64,000 bases of DNA, from assembly GCA_963781345.1 (NCBI GenBank), contig CAWAFQ010000001.1, forward strand, positions 1 to 64,000. Direction: 5' to 3'. This document shows positions 25,617-32,630 of this stretch, one piece after another. The position numbers and the translations under genes were made by a program. Source of the DNA: JBBRHQ01 sp963781345 (lineage in GTDB: Bacteria; Actinomycetota; Thermoleophilia; Solirubrobacterales; 70-9). The notes beneath the pieces were generated by a model that worked only from the letters and a program-made list of their open reading frames with translations, ran no database searches and had not been told where the DNA came from. Each line of letters starts with the position of its first letter. The stretch's first letter is position 1.

Positions 25617-26423
25617 GTGCGCCCCGTCAACCTGATCCCACCCGAGGAACGCCGCGGTGAGCGCTCCGCGATGCGCAGCGGCCCGCTTGCCTACATCGTC
25701 GTCGGCACGATGCTGCTGGCGCTGGCGGGTATCACCGCCCTCGTGCTGACCGACAACCAGATCTCCGATAGCAAGGCCGAGGTCGCCCGCCTCAAGCAGG
25801 AGGACGCGGCCGCCAAGGCGCGAGCCGCACGGCTCGCCGCCTACACCAGCTTTCACGGGGTCCGCGAGCAGCGCGTCGCCACCATCACCGGGCTCGCTGA
25901 CAGCCGCTTCGACTGGGAGCGGGTGATGCGCGAGCTCTCGCTGATCCTGCCCGACAACGTCTGGCTCACCAACCTGACCGGAACGGCCGCCGCCGGAATC
26001 CAGCTCGAGGGAGGGGCGAACATCTCGCTGCGGGCCTCGGTCCCGGGCCCGGCCCTGGAGATGGTCGGCTGCGCAAGCGGCCAGGACGCAGTCGCCGGCT
26101 TTGTTTCCGCACTCAAGGACATCGACGGGGTGACCCGGGTCGGCGTCCAGTCCTCCAAGCTCTCCTCCTCCACCGCGGGGGCCAGCGGCGCCAGCCCCGG
26201 GATCCCCGGAGCCTCAGGCTCATCGTCCACCTCGGACTGCCAGACGCGCAACTTCATCGCCCAGTTCGAGATCGTCGCGGCATTCGATGCGGCCCCGGCC
26301 GCCGCCGCGGCGACCAGCACGACGGCGCCGGCACCGACGACGCCGACCGATGCCACCACCACCGACCCGGCAGCGGCGACCCCCACCTCGACCCCGGCGC
26401 CGGCAGCGCCCGTTGGAGGCTGA
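25617..26423 (+). CDS. pilN: PilN, inner-membrane alignment protein
   Basis: 268 residues from a GTG two nt after the pilM stop. The N-terminus has the PilM-binding MRPVNLIPPEERR (first residue read as Met), one transmembrane helix (about 20-45), then a coiled coil and a ferredoxin-like domain (about 75-215). The last 50 residues are Ala/Pro/Thr-rich. Confidence 0.88.
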   Translation: MRPVNLIPPEERRGERSAMRSGPLAYIVVGTMLLALAGITALVLTDNQISDSKAEVARLKQEDAAAKARAARLAAYTSFHGVREQRVATITGLADSRFDWERVMRELSLILPDNVWLTNLTGTAAAGIQLEGGANISLRASVPGPALEMVGCASGQDAVAGFVSALKDIDGVTRVGVQSSKLSSSTAGASGASPGIPGASGSSSTSDCQTRNFIAQFEIVAAFDAAPAAAAATSTTAPAPTTPTDATTTDPAAATPTSTPAPAAPVGG

Positions 26424-26424
26424 G

Positions 26425-27285
26425 ATGGGCTCCTCGACGCGGATAATCGTGGCAATGGTCGTCGTGGTCGCGCTCGCCGGGGCGTTCTGGACCCTCGCCC
26501 TCGGCCCCAAGCGCAAGCAGGCGGACGATCTCTCGAGTCAGGTCTCATCACTGCGCTACTCGGTTTCACAGGCCGAGGACGAGGCCAACGCGGCCGCCGA
26601 GGCACGGCGCGAGTTCCCCGGCGACTACCAGCAGCTCGTCTTGCTCGGCAAGGCCGTCCCGAGCAGCGATGACACCTCCTCGCTGCTGATCGAGCTGAAC
26701 CGGATCGCGAATAGCTCGAACGTCAGCTTCGACAGCATCGCGCTGAGTAGCTCCGCCACCACCTCCTCGAGCGTCGCCGCCCCAACCGCGGCGCCGACAC
26801 CGACAACGCCCGCCCCCACCGATCCCGCTGCCGCTGCCGCGGCGCCGACCGGGGTGCCTGCCTCGACCACGGTTCCGCCGACGGAGGCTGCCGCGGCGCT
26901 GCTGCCGATCGGCGCAACCATCGGCCCGGCCGGCCTCGGCGTCATGCCCTACACCCTCAACTTCAGCGGCAACTTCTTCGACATCGCCGACTTCATCAAG
27001 GGGATCGACTCGCTCGTCAACACCGACGTCTCCAACATCGCCGTCGACGGCCGCCTGGTCACAATCGACGGCTTTGCGCTCAACGGCGACGCTGACCTCG
27101 GCTTCCCCAGCCTGGAGGCGACCTTCTCGGTGACCACCTACCTCACCCCGCCGGACCAGGGGGCCACCGCGGGCGCAACCGCGACCGCGCCGGCGCCAGC
27201 AACGACCGTCGCCGCCCCCACCGACAGCGCCGCGGGAGCCGAGGCCGCCGCGACCACTTCCACGACCACCGCGAGCGCGCGATGA
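26425..27285 (+). CDS. pilO: PilO, inner-membrane alignment protein
   Basis: 286 residues from the ATG at 26425, one base after the pilN stop codon. One transmembrane helix at the N-terminus, a coiled coil near residues 35-60, a Thr/Ala/Pro-rich insert (about 115-155), then the PilO-type domain (FSGNFFDIADFIKGIDSLVNTD). The C-terminus is again low-complexity Ala/Thr. With PilN it should form the periplasmic-side alignment complex. Confidence 0.85.
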   Translation: MGSSTRIIVAMVVVVALAGAFWTLALGPKRKQADDLSSQVSSLRYSVSQAEDEANAAAEARREFPGDYQQLVLLGKAVPSSDDTSSLLIELNRIANSSNVSFDSIALSSSATTSSSVAAPTAAPTPTTPAPTDPAAAAAAPTGVPASTTVPPTEAAAALLPIGATIGPAGLGVMPYTLNFSGNFFDIADFIKGIDSLVNTDVSNIAVDGRLVTIDGFALNGDADLGFPSLEATFSVTTYLTPPDQGATAGATATAPAPATTVAAPTDSAAGAEAAATTSTTTASAR

Positions 27286-28186
27286 ACCTCCCCAAGGGCC
27301 CCGATATCAAGATGCCCGAGGTCAAGCCTCCGCAATTCGCGAAGGACCTCTACACCGACCTGCGCGACCGCCGCCTGCTGCCGCTGGTGGCGCTGATCGC
27401 CGTCGCGATAGTGGCGGTTCCGTTTGCGCTCAGCAGCCCCTCCCCCACCTCTCCCCGACGACCGGGACGATCGCCCTGCCGGCGCCGAGCAGCGCCGCCG
27501 GCGCCAACAAGCTTCTCGTCGTCGCCGATGCGCCCGGCCTCCGCAGCTACCGCCAGCGGCTCGGCCGCCTGCAGGCGAAGGACCCGTTCAAGCAGCACTT
27601 CGCCCAACCCAGCGGGTCTCAGACCAGCACCGAGGTCGGCTCGCCGGTGGTCGGGACGAGCTCCGGCACCGGCACTTCGCTCAGCCCGAGCGTGTCCCCC
27701 GGCCCGGCGGCGACCCCCGTGGCGACACAGCCGAGCTCGGGTAGCGGCGGCAACGACGCGGGAGGGGCCACCGACAACGGCACCACGACCAAGGTCAAGG
27801 TGGAGACCAAGTACGCCTCCTATGAGATCGACGTGCGGATCGTTCGCGCCGACAGCGGCTCGGCGGCGAGGAAGAAGCCCTCCGTGCGCAGGCACCTGCC
27901 TGAGCTGACGATGCTTCCCAGCCGCAAGACTCCCGCGACGCTGTTCATGGGCGTCAGCGCCGACAGCAAGAAGGCGCTGATGCTCGTCTCCTCCGACGTG
28001 AAGGCGGTCTTCGGCGACGCCAAGTGCGTGGTCGGATCGCAGGTCTGCCAGCTGCTGGCCCTGGAGCCCGGGCTTCCCGAGACCTTCGTCTATGGCGCAA
28101 AGGACCGCGTCTTCAGGATCGAGCTTCTGAAGATCACCAAGGTCCTGCACGGCCACCCGGTGAAGGCGCCTCTCGGCGGCAACTGA
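27282..28186 (+). pseudogene. Fourth pilMNO-operon gene, apparent frameshift
   Basis: The frame that starts with the ATG at 27282 (4-nt overlap with pilO) gives a cytoplasmic segment and one transmembrane helix (LLPLVALIAVAIVAVPFAL). It loses its sense in a C-rich tract near 27440-27460. The plausible continuation, from about 27460 to the stop at 28186, is in another frame and codes for a linker and a folded domain (TKVKVETKYASYEIDVRIVR through to the C-terminus). One missing C in the tract would restore one protein of about 300 residues, with a PilP-like layout. It may be a sequencing error in a homopolymer or a real inactivation. Confidence 0.75.
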
Positions 28187-28580
28187 GCCGCCCGCCATCC
28201 ACCCTCGGTCAGCAGGGTCGCGATTGGTGGACCCAACCGCAGTGGCCCTCTCGGGAACCGGTGCCGCGACGGGCTCGACCCGGAGGTCGACGAAATCGCG
28301 TTGAAGAAACCCCGAGCCCTTGGCGTTCCCGCCGGGCTTGCCCTCGGGCCCGTCCGGCCGGTCGGATTTTTGCTGGGCCTGCCCGCCGTCGCCCGCGGCA
28401 TCGCTTGCGTGTTTTCCGGGGCTATGGCACCCGAGAACACGCAAACCTCCGGGGCCGAGCGGTCGATCATCGCGTCGCCGGCAAGCATGGCGGCCGGCCC
28501 CGGTAGGTGAGCCTCAGCCGAGATGGAGGTCGATCATCGCGTCGCCGGCAAGAATGCCGGCCGGCCCCGGTCGGCGAGCC
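28187..28580. other. Non-coding gap with palindrome and tandem repeats
   Basis: No convincing gene. It holds a 40-bp palindromic element (28405-28444) and two 67-bp repeats derived from the 3' end of pilD (28461-28594). The left part (28187-28400) shows only GC-rich hairpins and no recognisable signal. Confidence 0.6.
28405..28444. repeat. 40-bp palindromic element, copy 2
   Basis: Arms TTGCGTGTTTTC (28405-28416) and GAGAACACGCAA (28433-28444), one mismatch, around a 16-nt GC-rich centre. It has the same size and arm sequence as the element at 1770-1809. It lies between two convergent genes. Confidence 0.75.
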
Positions 28581-28594
28581 TCAGCCCAGGTAGA
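28461..28594 (-). repeat. Two 67-bp tandem copies of the pilD 3' end
   Basis: Units at 28461-28527 and 28528-28594 differ at only a few positions. Each starts with GGTCGATCATCGCGTCGCCG, which recurs at 28595 inside the pilD coding region. So the last codons and stop of pilD plus about 45 nt have been copied twice. The length, 67, is not a multiple of three; the copies code for nothing sensible. Confidence 0.8.
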
Positions 28595-29327
28595 GGTCGA
28601 TCATCGCGTCGCCGGCCAGCATGCCGACGACCCCGCCGAGAGCGAGGAAGGGCCCGAAGGGAATCGCCGCCTTGCGGGCCTTGGCCCCGTGGCGCGCCAT
28701 CAGATAGAGGCCGACGAGGCTGCCGCTCAGCAGAGCGATCAGGATCGCCGGAGCGACGCTGCGACCCAGGTAGAGGCCCATGACCGCCGCCAGCTTGACG
28801 TCGCCGAGACCCATGCCGCCCTGGTAGGCCAGGGCTGCGAGGAACAGCAACCCGCCCGCCACGGCGGCGGCTATCGCCCGCTCACCGAGGCTCCCCGGAT
28901 CGAACGGGATGATGATCGCAAGCCCTACCACGGCTCCGGCGATCAGGATCTTGTTGGGGATGACCCGCTCGTCGAGATCGGTCAGCGTGATCGCCGCGAG
29001 CATGATCACGAAGGCGAGGCCGAGGGCGATCTCGACGCCGTCACCGTAATGGACCGCGACGGTGAGCGCGAACAGCACTCCGACGCAGAGCTCGGTCAGC
29101 GGGTAGCGGGGCGAGATCGGCGTCCCGCAGCAGCGGGACCGGCCCCGCAACAGCAGCCAGGAGAACAGCGGGACGTTGTCGCGGGCGGCAATCTGGACGC
29201 CGCAGGCCGGGCAGACCGAGCGTGGCCCAAGAATCGAGATGCCACGCGGGATGCGGTGCGCGACCGCGGTGACGAAGCTCCCCGCGATCAGGCCCATCAC
29301 AAACGCAATCAGGACGACGCCGACCAT
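28581..29327 (-). CDS. pilD: Prepilin peptidase (A24 family)
   Basis: 248 residues, about eight membrane helices. It carries the leader-peptidase Asp motifs: TDLDERVIPN (about 116-125) and GLGDVKL (about 173-179). The N-terminal methylase-like zinc loop is CPACG (39-43) but the second pair is adjacent, CC at 66-67, instead of CxxC. It should cleave and methylate all the prepilins of this locus. It is transcribed toward the pilMNO operon, with convergent ends separated by the repeats. Confidence 0.9.
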   Translation of the reverse strand: MVGVVLIAFVMGLIAGSFVTAVAHRIPRGISILGPRSVCPACGVQIAARDNVPLFSWLLLRGRSRCCGTPISPRYPLTELCVGVLFALTVAVHYGDGVEIALGLAFVIMLAAITLTDLDERVIPNKILIAGAVVGLAIIIPFDPGSLGERAIAAAVAGGLLFLAALAYQGGMGLGDVKLAAVMGLYLGRSVAPAILIALLSGSLVGLYLMARHGAKARKAAIPFGPFLALGGVVGMLAGDAMIDLYLG

Positions 29328-29399
29328 GCCAGCTGATTTCTACCCGACGCTCCGGCCGCACCCGAGGCGCGAGACCTGTGGCTGCGCCGGTGGACCTGC

Positions 29400-30677
29400 C
29401 TAGTGCCGCTTCGCCTTGCGCGGGCGGATCGTCTTGAAGCGCCGCTTGGCGCCGACGCTCTCCTTGTTGCCTGCGGCGTCGCTCGCCTTCACCCGGAAGG
29501 TGTGACGTCCGTAGCGAAGGCGCTTGAGCTTTACCGGGGCGTGGCAGCTCTTCCAGGCTCGCTTGTCGATCTTGCAGAGAAAGGTGGTGCCGGGATCGCC
29601 GGTGATGTCGGTGAAGCGGAAGATCGGCGAGCGACTGCGGGTCTTGACCCCGGGCCCGAGTGTGATCCGCGCCCGCGGGGCGGACGAGTCCTCGACGTAG
29701 GTGGCGGGAACCGAGGAGCAGGCGGAGGAGTTGCCGGCGGCGTCGATGGCCAGTCCGTAGAAGTTCGTCGTCGTGTTGTCGGCGACGGGAATCACGAAGC
29801 CGCTGCCAAACTCGGAGGGGCTCCCGCCGGCGATGGCGACACCGTTGCATGCCGGATTGAGGTAGATCCTGACCAAGGTCGCCCCCGGGGCGTTTCCGGC
29901 GACGCGCGGGTCGTTCTTGTTGGCCCGGGCTCCGGGGACGGTGTGCAGCTGCGGCGCCTTCGGGCCGGTCGAGTCCTCCTCGTAGGTGGCTGAGGTGGCC
30001 GAGCAGACCGAGTTGATACCGGCCAGCACAACCACCGCGTAGAGGGTCTGCGTCGTGTCATCGGGCACGCTCACGGGGATGCCGCCGGCGGAGAAGTCGG
30101 CGGCGTCCCCCGAGCCGACTGGGGTCCCGGTGCAGAAGAGGTCGGTGTAGACCGAGACCGTCGAGCCGGCCGCGGCATTTCCCCGAACCAGCGGGGTGTT
30201 GTTGTTGGCCGGGCCGACCGGAGTGACCGAGGTGACGTCGGGCGGTCCGGGGCCGGTCGAGACCTGTTGGTAGTCGAGGCCCGTCGAACAAGCGGAGACC
30301 GCGTTGCTCGAGTCGGTCGAGGTCGCATAGAAGGTCGTCGTCGAATCGGGCGCAACGCTGACCAGCATGCCGGCCAGGAGATTGGAGCCGGTGCCGGTGG
30401 CGGCAACAGGGCCGCTGCAGGATGGGTCGGTGTAGAGCGTGATCGTGACCCCGGGGCCCGCCCTCGCGACCCGCGCCACGGGAGCGGTGCGGCCGAGCCG
30501 AGTAGCAATTCCATCGTTGGGGTCGCCGAAGATCCGGGGCGTCAGCGAGGTCCCGGGTGACTTCGGGCTGGTGAGATACAGCGACGGGACCTGCGGAGCC
30601 GCTTGGGCTGTGGCCGCAGACAGCGCCGAGGCGGCCAGCAGAGCGGCGGAGAGCAGGGATATATGGAGTCGCTTCAT
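29400..30677 (-). CDS. Secreted Ig-like repeat protein
   Basis: 425 residues from the ATG at 30677 (a GTG at 30683 is also possible). Signal peptide to about residue 26. About three repeats of 95 residues share the pattern of GxxxNNxPxxxGxAxxGxTVxxYxDxxCxG and a Thr/Tyr strand ending in CS...TYxEDSTGPxAP. Each repeat has paired Cys. This layout suits extracellular Ig-like domains; the last repeat ends in a basic tail. It lies between pilD and pilA; a pilus-associated adhesin is possible but unproven. Confidence 0.8.
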   Translation of the reverse strand: MKRLHISLLSAALLAASALSAATAQAAPQVPSLYLTSPKSPGTSLTPRIFGDPNDGIATRLGRTAPVARVARAGPGVTITLYTDPSCSGPVAATGTGSNLLAGMLVSVAPDSTTTFYATSTDSSNAVSACSTGLDYQQVSTGPGPPDVTSVTPVGPANNNTPLVRGNAAAGSTVSVYTDLFCTGTPVGSGDAADFSAGGIPVSVPDDTTQTLYAVVVLAGINSVCSATSATYEEDSTGPKAPQLHTVPGARANKNDPRVAGNAPGATLVRIYLNPACNGVAIAGGSPSEFGSGFVIPVADNTTTNFYGLAIDAAGNSSACSSVPATYVEDSSAPRARITLGPGVKTRSRSPIFRFTDITGDPGTTFLCKIDKRAWKSCHAPVKLKRLRYGRHTFRVKASDAAGNKESVGAKRRFKTIRPRKAKRH

Positions 30678-30688
30678 GTCCACTGATT

Positions 30689-30715
30689 ACATCGGCCCCA
30701 TCGCTGGAAACCTGA
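30689..30715 (-). promoter_or_regulatory. Weak sigma-28-like promoter of the Ig-like protein
   Basis: A TCAG (30715-30712), 15 nt, then GCCGATGT (30696-30689) on the minus strand. The -10 is good and the -35 is poor. The transcript would start at or just before the start codon, so the mRNA could be leaderless. Confidence 0.3.
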
Positions 30716-30825
30716 GTCCTTGCCACCCGCGTCCAAACCACTCATACCAACTATTGACAAGGCCACCCGTCCAGCACGTCTACAACTGCCTGCGGTCCAG
30801 GGTCGTCCCTTGGCGAGGGAGCAGC

Positions 30826-30861
30826 AAAGAGGGGCGGGCCCTCTCGGGTCCGCCCCTCTTT
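30826..30861 (-). terminator. Terminator after pilA copy 1
   Basis: A 16-bp stem with one G-T wobble (AAAGAGGGGCGGGCCC against GGGTCCGCCCCTCTTT) and a TCTC loop, 48 nt after the pilA stop. The minus-strand transcript has a short T run at the stem base. Confidence 0.75.
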
Positions 30862-30908
30862 TCAAACCCCTGGAGCCTGCGTAAGGCCAGGCTCAGGCGT
30901 TCAGCCGG

Positions 30909-31370
30909 CTACTGTCCCCAGTTACCACCGGAGGGGCATCCGCCGGTCGAGACCGGAGTACAGGTGTAGCTCAGCGCGCCGGTGGCGCCGTTGCGGATCA
31001 CGTTGAACACGTGGGCCGTGACAGGCGCCGTGACGGCGATCTGATAACCGGCGCCGCTCAGGTTCGACAGAGCGAGGCTGGCGCCGCTCAGCGTCGGCTC
31101 ATAGCCCAGCAGGATCCCGGGCGTGGCGCCGGTGTAGGCGCCGTTGTTGTCAGTCGCATACGTCTCCATCGCAACCTGTGCCGAGTGCGCGTAGGCCTTG
31201 GCCTGCGCATCGTTGGCCTTCTGCTTCTGGTTGAAGAAGGCCGGGATCGCGATCGCGGCGAGAATGCCGAGAATCAGCATGACGACGAGCAGCTCCACCA
31301 GGGTGAAGCCTGACTCGCTGTTACCCGAGAGACGGGCGCCAACCCGCTCACGGAGCTTTTGCAGCAACAT
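30909..31370 (-). CDS. pilA: Major type IV pilin, copy 1
   Basis: 153 residues. Leader of 21 residues ending SESG, then FTLVELLVVMLILGILAAIAIPAFFNQKQKA, the standard N-methylated pilin helix with Glu+5. The globular part has two Cys close to the C-terminus (YTCTPVSTGGCP) that could form the D-loop disulfide. GGAGG lies 6 nt before the ATG. The gene is followed by a terminator. It differs from copy 2 only in Asn/Ala instead of Asp/Thr near residue 128-130. Confidence 0.95.
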   Translation of the reverse strand: MLLQKLRERVGARLSGNSESGFTLVELLVVMLILGILAAIAIPAFFNQKQKANDAQAKAYAHSAQVAMETYATDNNGAYTGATPGILLGYEPTLSGASLALSNLSGAGYQIAVTAPVTAHVFNVIRNGATGALSYTCTPVSTGGCPSGGNWGQ

Positions 31371-31436
31371 AGGTACCTCCTGTGGACCTATCTGTTTTGC
31401 CAGGACCCCGTGGCGTCTCCCACTGCAGTCTCCTGA

Positions 31437-31530
31437 CCCCGGTGGCAGCCCGGCCGGCTCCCGCAGAAATCCGGGAGCTCCGTTGGCTTTGCGTCATCGC
31501 CTCGCGACGATTTTGCTTTTGGCACCGAGG
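31437..31530 (-). promoter_or_regulatory. Candidate c-di-GMP-I (GEMM) riboswitch, pilA copy 1
   Basis: Read on the minus strand. An 8-bp P1 stem, CCTCGGTG with CACCGGGG (one wobble), closes a 94-nt domain. Inside are GCAAA, then a 6-bp stem ATCGTC/GGCGAT capped by the GNRA loop GCGA, then the core GACGCAAAGCC, and a third stem CTCCCG/CGGGAG. These are the landmarks of the class I c-di-GMP aptamer (GEMM, Rfam RF01051), named from memory and not searched. Between aptamer and ATG, TCCTG could pair with CAGGA of the ribosome-binding site, so translational control is likely. Confidence 0.8.
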
Positions 31531-31596
31531 GCCTGGCCTATTCAACACCTGGCTCTATCGGCCTCGCCCACGCCCGGCTTGAACACGGAACTCAAG

Positions 31597-31624
31597 TATT
31601 CGGGAGTCGAAAACTGGACCTTTG
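31597..31624 (-). promoter_or_regulatory. Candidate sigma-28-type promoter, pilA copy 1
   Basis: CAAA (31624-31621), 16 nt, CCCGAATA (31604-31597) on the minus strand. The 5' leader from here to the ATG is about 220 nt and contains the whole riboswitch. Confidence 0.5.
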
Positions 31625-31718
31625 ATGCCGGTCGGCCTTCAGTTAACCGACTCCAAGTCCCGCCCCCCGATTTGGGCTGGCCGCGGCCAGCGACCGTCCC
31701 CGGCAGCAAAGAAGCAAG

Positions 31719-31748
31719 AAGGGGCGGGCCCTCTCGGGCCCGCCCCTC
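31719..31748 (-). terminator. Terminator after pilA copy 2
   Basis: A perfect 11-bp stem, GGGGCGGGCCC and GGGCCCGCCCC, with a TCTC loop. It is the counterpart of the terminator at 30826 and separates the two pilA transcription units. Confidence 0.7.
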
Positions 31749-31799
31749 TTGTTCAAACCCCTGGAGCCTGCATACCGCCAGGCTCAGGCGTTCAGCCGG

Positions 31800-32261
31800 C
31801 TACTGTCCCCAGTTACCACCGGAGGGGCATCCGCCGGTCGAGACCGGAGTACAGGTGTAGCTCAGCGCGCCGGTGGTGCCGTCGCGGATCACGTTGAACA
31901 CGTGGGCCGTGACAGGCGCCGTGACGGCGATCTGATAACCGGCGCCGCTCAGGTTCGACAGAGCGAGGCTGGCGCCGCTCAGCGTCGGCTCATAGCCCAG
32001 CAGGATCCCGGGCGTGGCGCCGGTGTAGGCGCCGTTGTTGTCAGTCGCATACGTCTCCATCGCAACCTGTGCCGAGTGCGCGTAGGCCTTGGCCTGCGCA
32101 TCGTTGGCCTTCTGCTTCTGGTTGAAGAAGGCCGGGATCGCGATCGCGGCGAGAATGCCGAGAATCAGCATGACGACGAGCAGCTCCACCAGGGTGAAGC
32201 CTGACTCGCTGTTACCCGAGAGACGGGCGCCAACCCGCTCACGGAGCTTTTGCAGCAACAT
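31800..32261 (-). CDS. pilA: Major type IV pilin, copy 2
   Basis: 153 residues, identical to copy 1 except Asp for Asn and Thr for Ala near residues 128-130. Both changes come from single first-position base changes; I see no synonymous difference. Same leader, Glu+5, C-terminal Cys pair and GGAGG site. It lies next to pilC but has its own promoter and terminator. Confidence 0.95.
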   Translation of the reverse strand: MLLQKLRERVGARLSGNSESGFTLVELLVVMLILGILAAIAIPAFFNQKQKANDAQAKAYAHSAQVAMETYATDNNGAYTGATPGILLGYEPTLSGASLALSNLSGAGYQIAVTAPVTAHVFNVIRDGTTGALSYTCTPVSTGGCPSGGNWGQ

Positions 32262-32327
32262 AGGTACCTCCTGTGGACCTATCTGTTTTGCCAGGACCCC
32301 GTGGCGTCTCCCACTGCAGTCTCCTGA

Positions 32328-32421
32328 CCCCGGTGGCAGCCCGGCCGGCTCCCGCAGAAATCCGGGAGCTCCGTTGGCTTTGCGTCATCGCCTCGCGACG
32401 ATTTTGCTTTTGGCACCGAGG
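32328..32421 (-). promoter_or_regulatory. Candidate c-di-GMP-I (GEMM) riboswitch, pilA copy 2
   Basis: Same 94-nt domain as at 31437-31530, offset by 891 nt, with the P1 stem (32414-32421 with 32328-32335), the GNRA-capped stem and the GACGCAAAGCC core all unchanged. It lies in the leader of the second pilA copy, so the two copies should answer the same signal. Confidence 0.8.
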
Positions 32422-32487
32422 GCCTGGCCTATTCAACACCTGGCTCTATCGGCCTCGCCCACGCCCGGCTTGAACACGGAACTCAAG

Positions 32488-32515
32488 TATTCGGGAGTCG
32501 AAAACTGGACCTTTG
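32488..32515 (-). promoter_or_regulatory. Candidate sigma-28-type promoter, pilA copy 2
   Basis: Identical to the copy at 31597-31624: CAAA (32515-32512), 16 nt, CCCGAATA (32495-32488). It is inside the duplicated unit. Confidence 0.5.
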
Positions 32516-32630
32516 ATGGGCGCAATGGCCGCACTCCTGCGGGGCCAAATGCGGCGCGGCGACGGGTAGATTTCGACGAAATGGGCCACGCTTTCCACCC
32601 GTCGGCCATGAGGCGACATCTCGCAGCCCG

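Larger units (their letters stand above)
30831..31627 (-). repeat. Tandem duplication unit, copy 1 (pilA locus)
   Basis: About 797 nt almost identical to 31721-32518. It covers terminator, pilA, riboswitch and promoter. The match stops just outside the promoter's -35 on one side and at the terminator on the other. Between the copies lies a unique 93-nt spacer. Confidence 0.9.
31371..31799 (-). other. Control region between the pilA copies
   Basis: 429 nt without a gene. From the pilA-1 start it holds the 5' leader with a riboswitch, the promoter, a unique spacer (31628-31720) and the terminator of pilA copy 2. Short open frames there are by-products of GC-rich structure. Confidence 0.85.
31721..32518 (-). 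repeat. Tandem duplication unit, copy 2 (pilA locus)
   Basis: The second copy of the unit at 30831-31627, offset by 890-891 nt. Promoter, leader and riboswitch appear identical in both copies; differences are confined to the pilin gene (two base changes seen) and the terminator flank. Confidence 0.9.
32262..32630 (-). other. Control region upstream of pilA copy 2
   Basis: 369 nt without a gene. 32262-32518 is the duplicated leader with riboswitch and promoter. 32519-32630 is unique sequence downstream of pilC; I see no terminator stem there. Confidence 0.8.

Noticed and set aside
28300..28360. Possible terminator after the pilMNO operon
   Set aside because: The CCCGAG/CTCGGG arms are far apart and interrupted, and there is no T tract.
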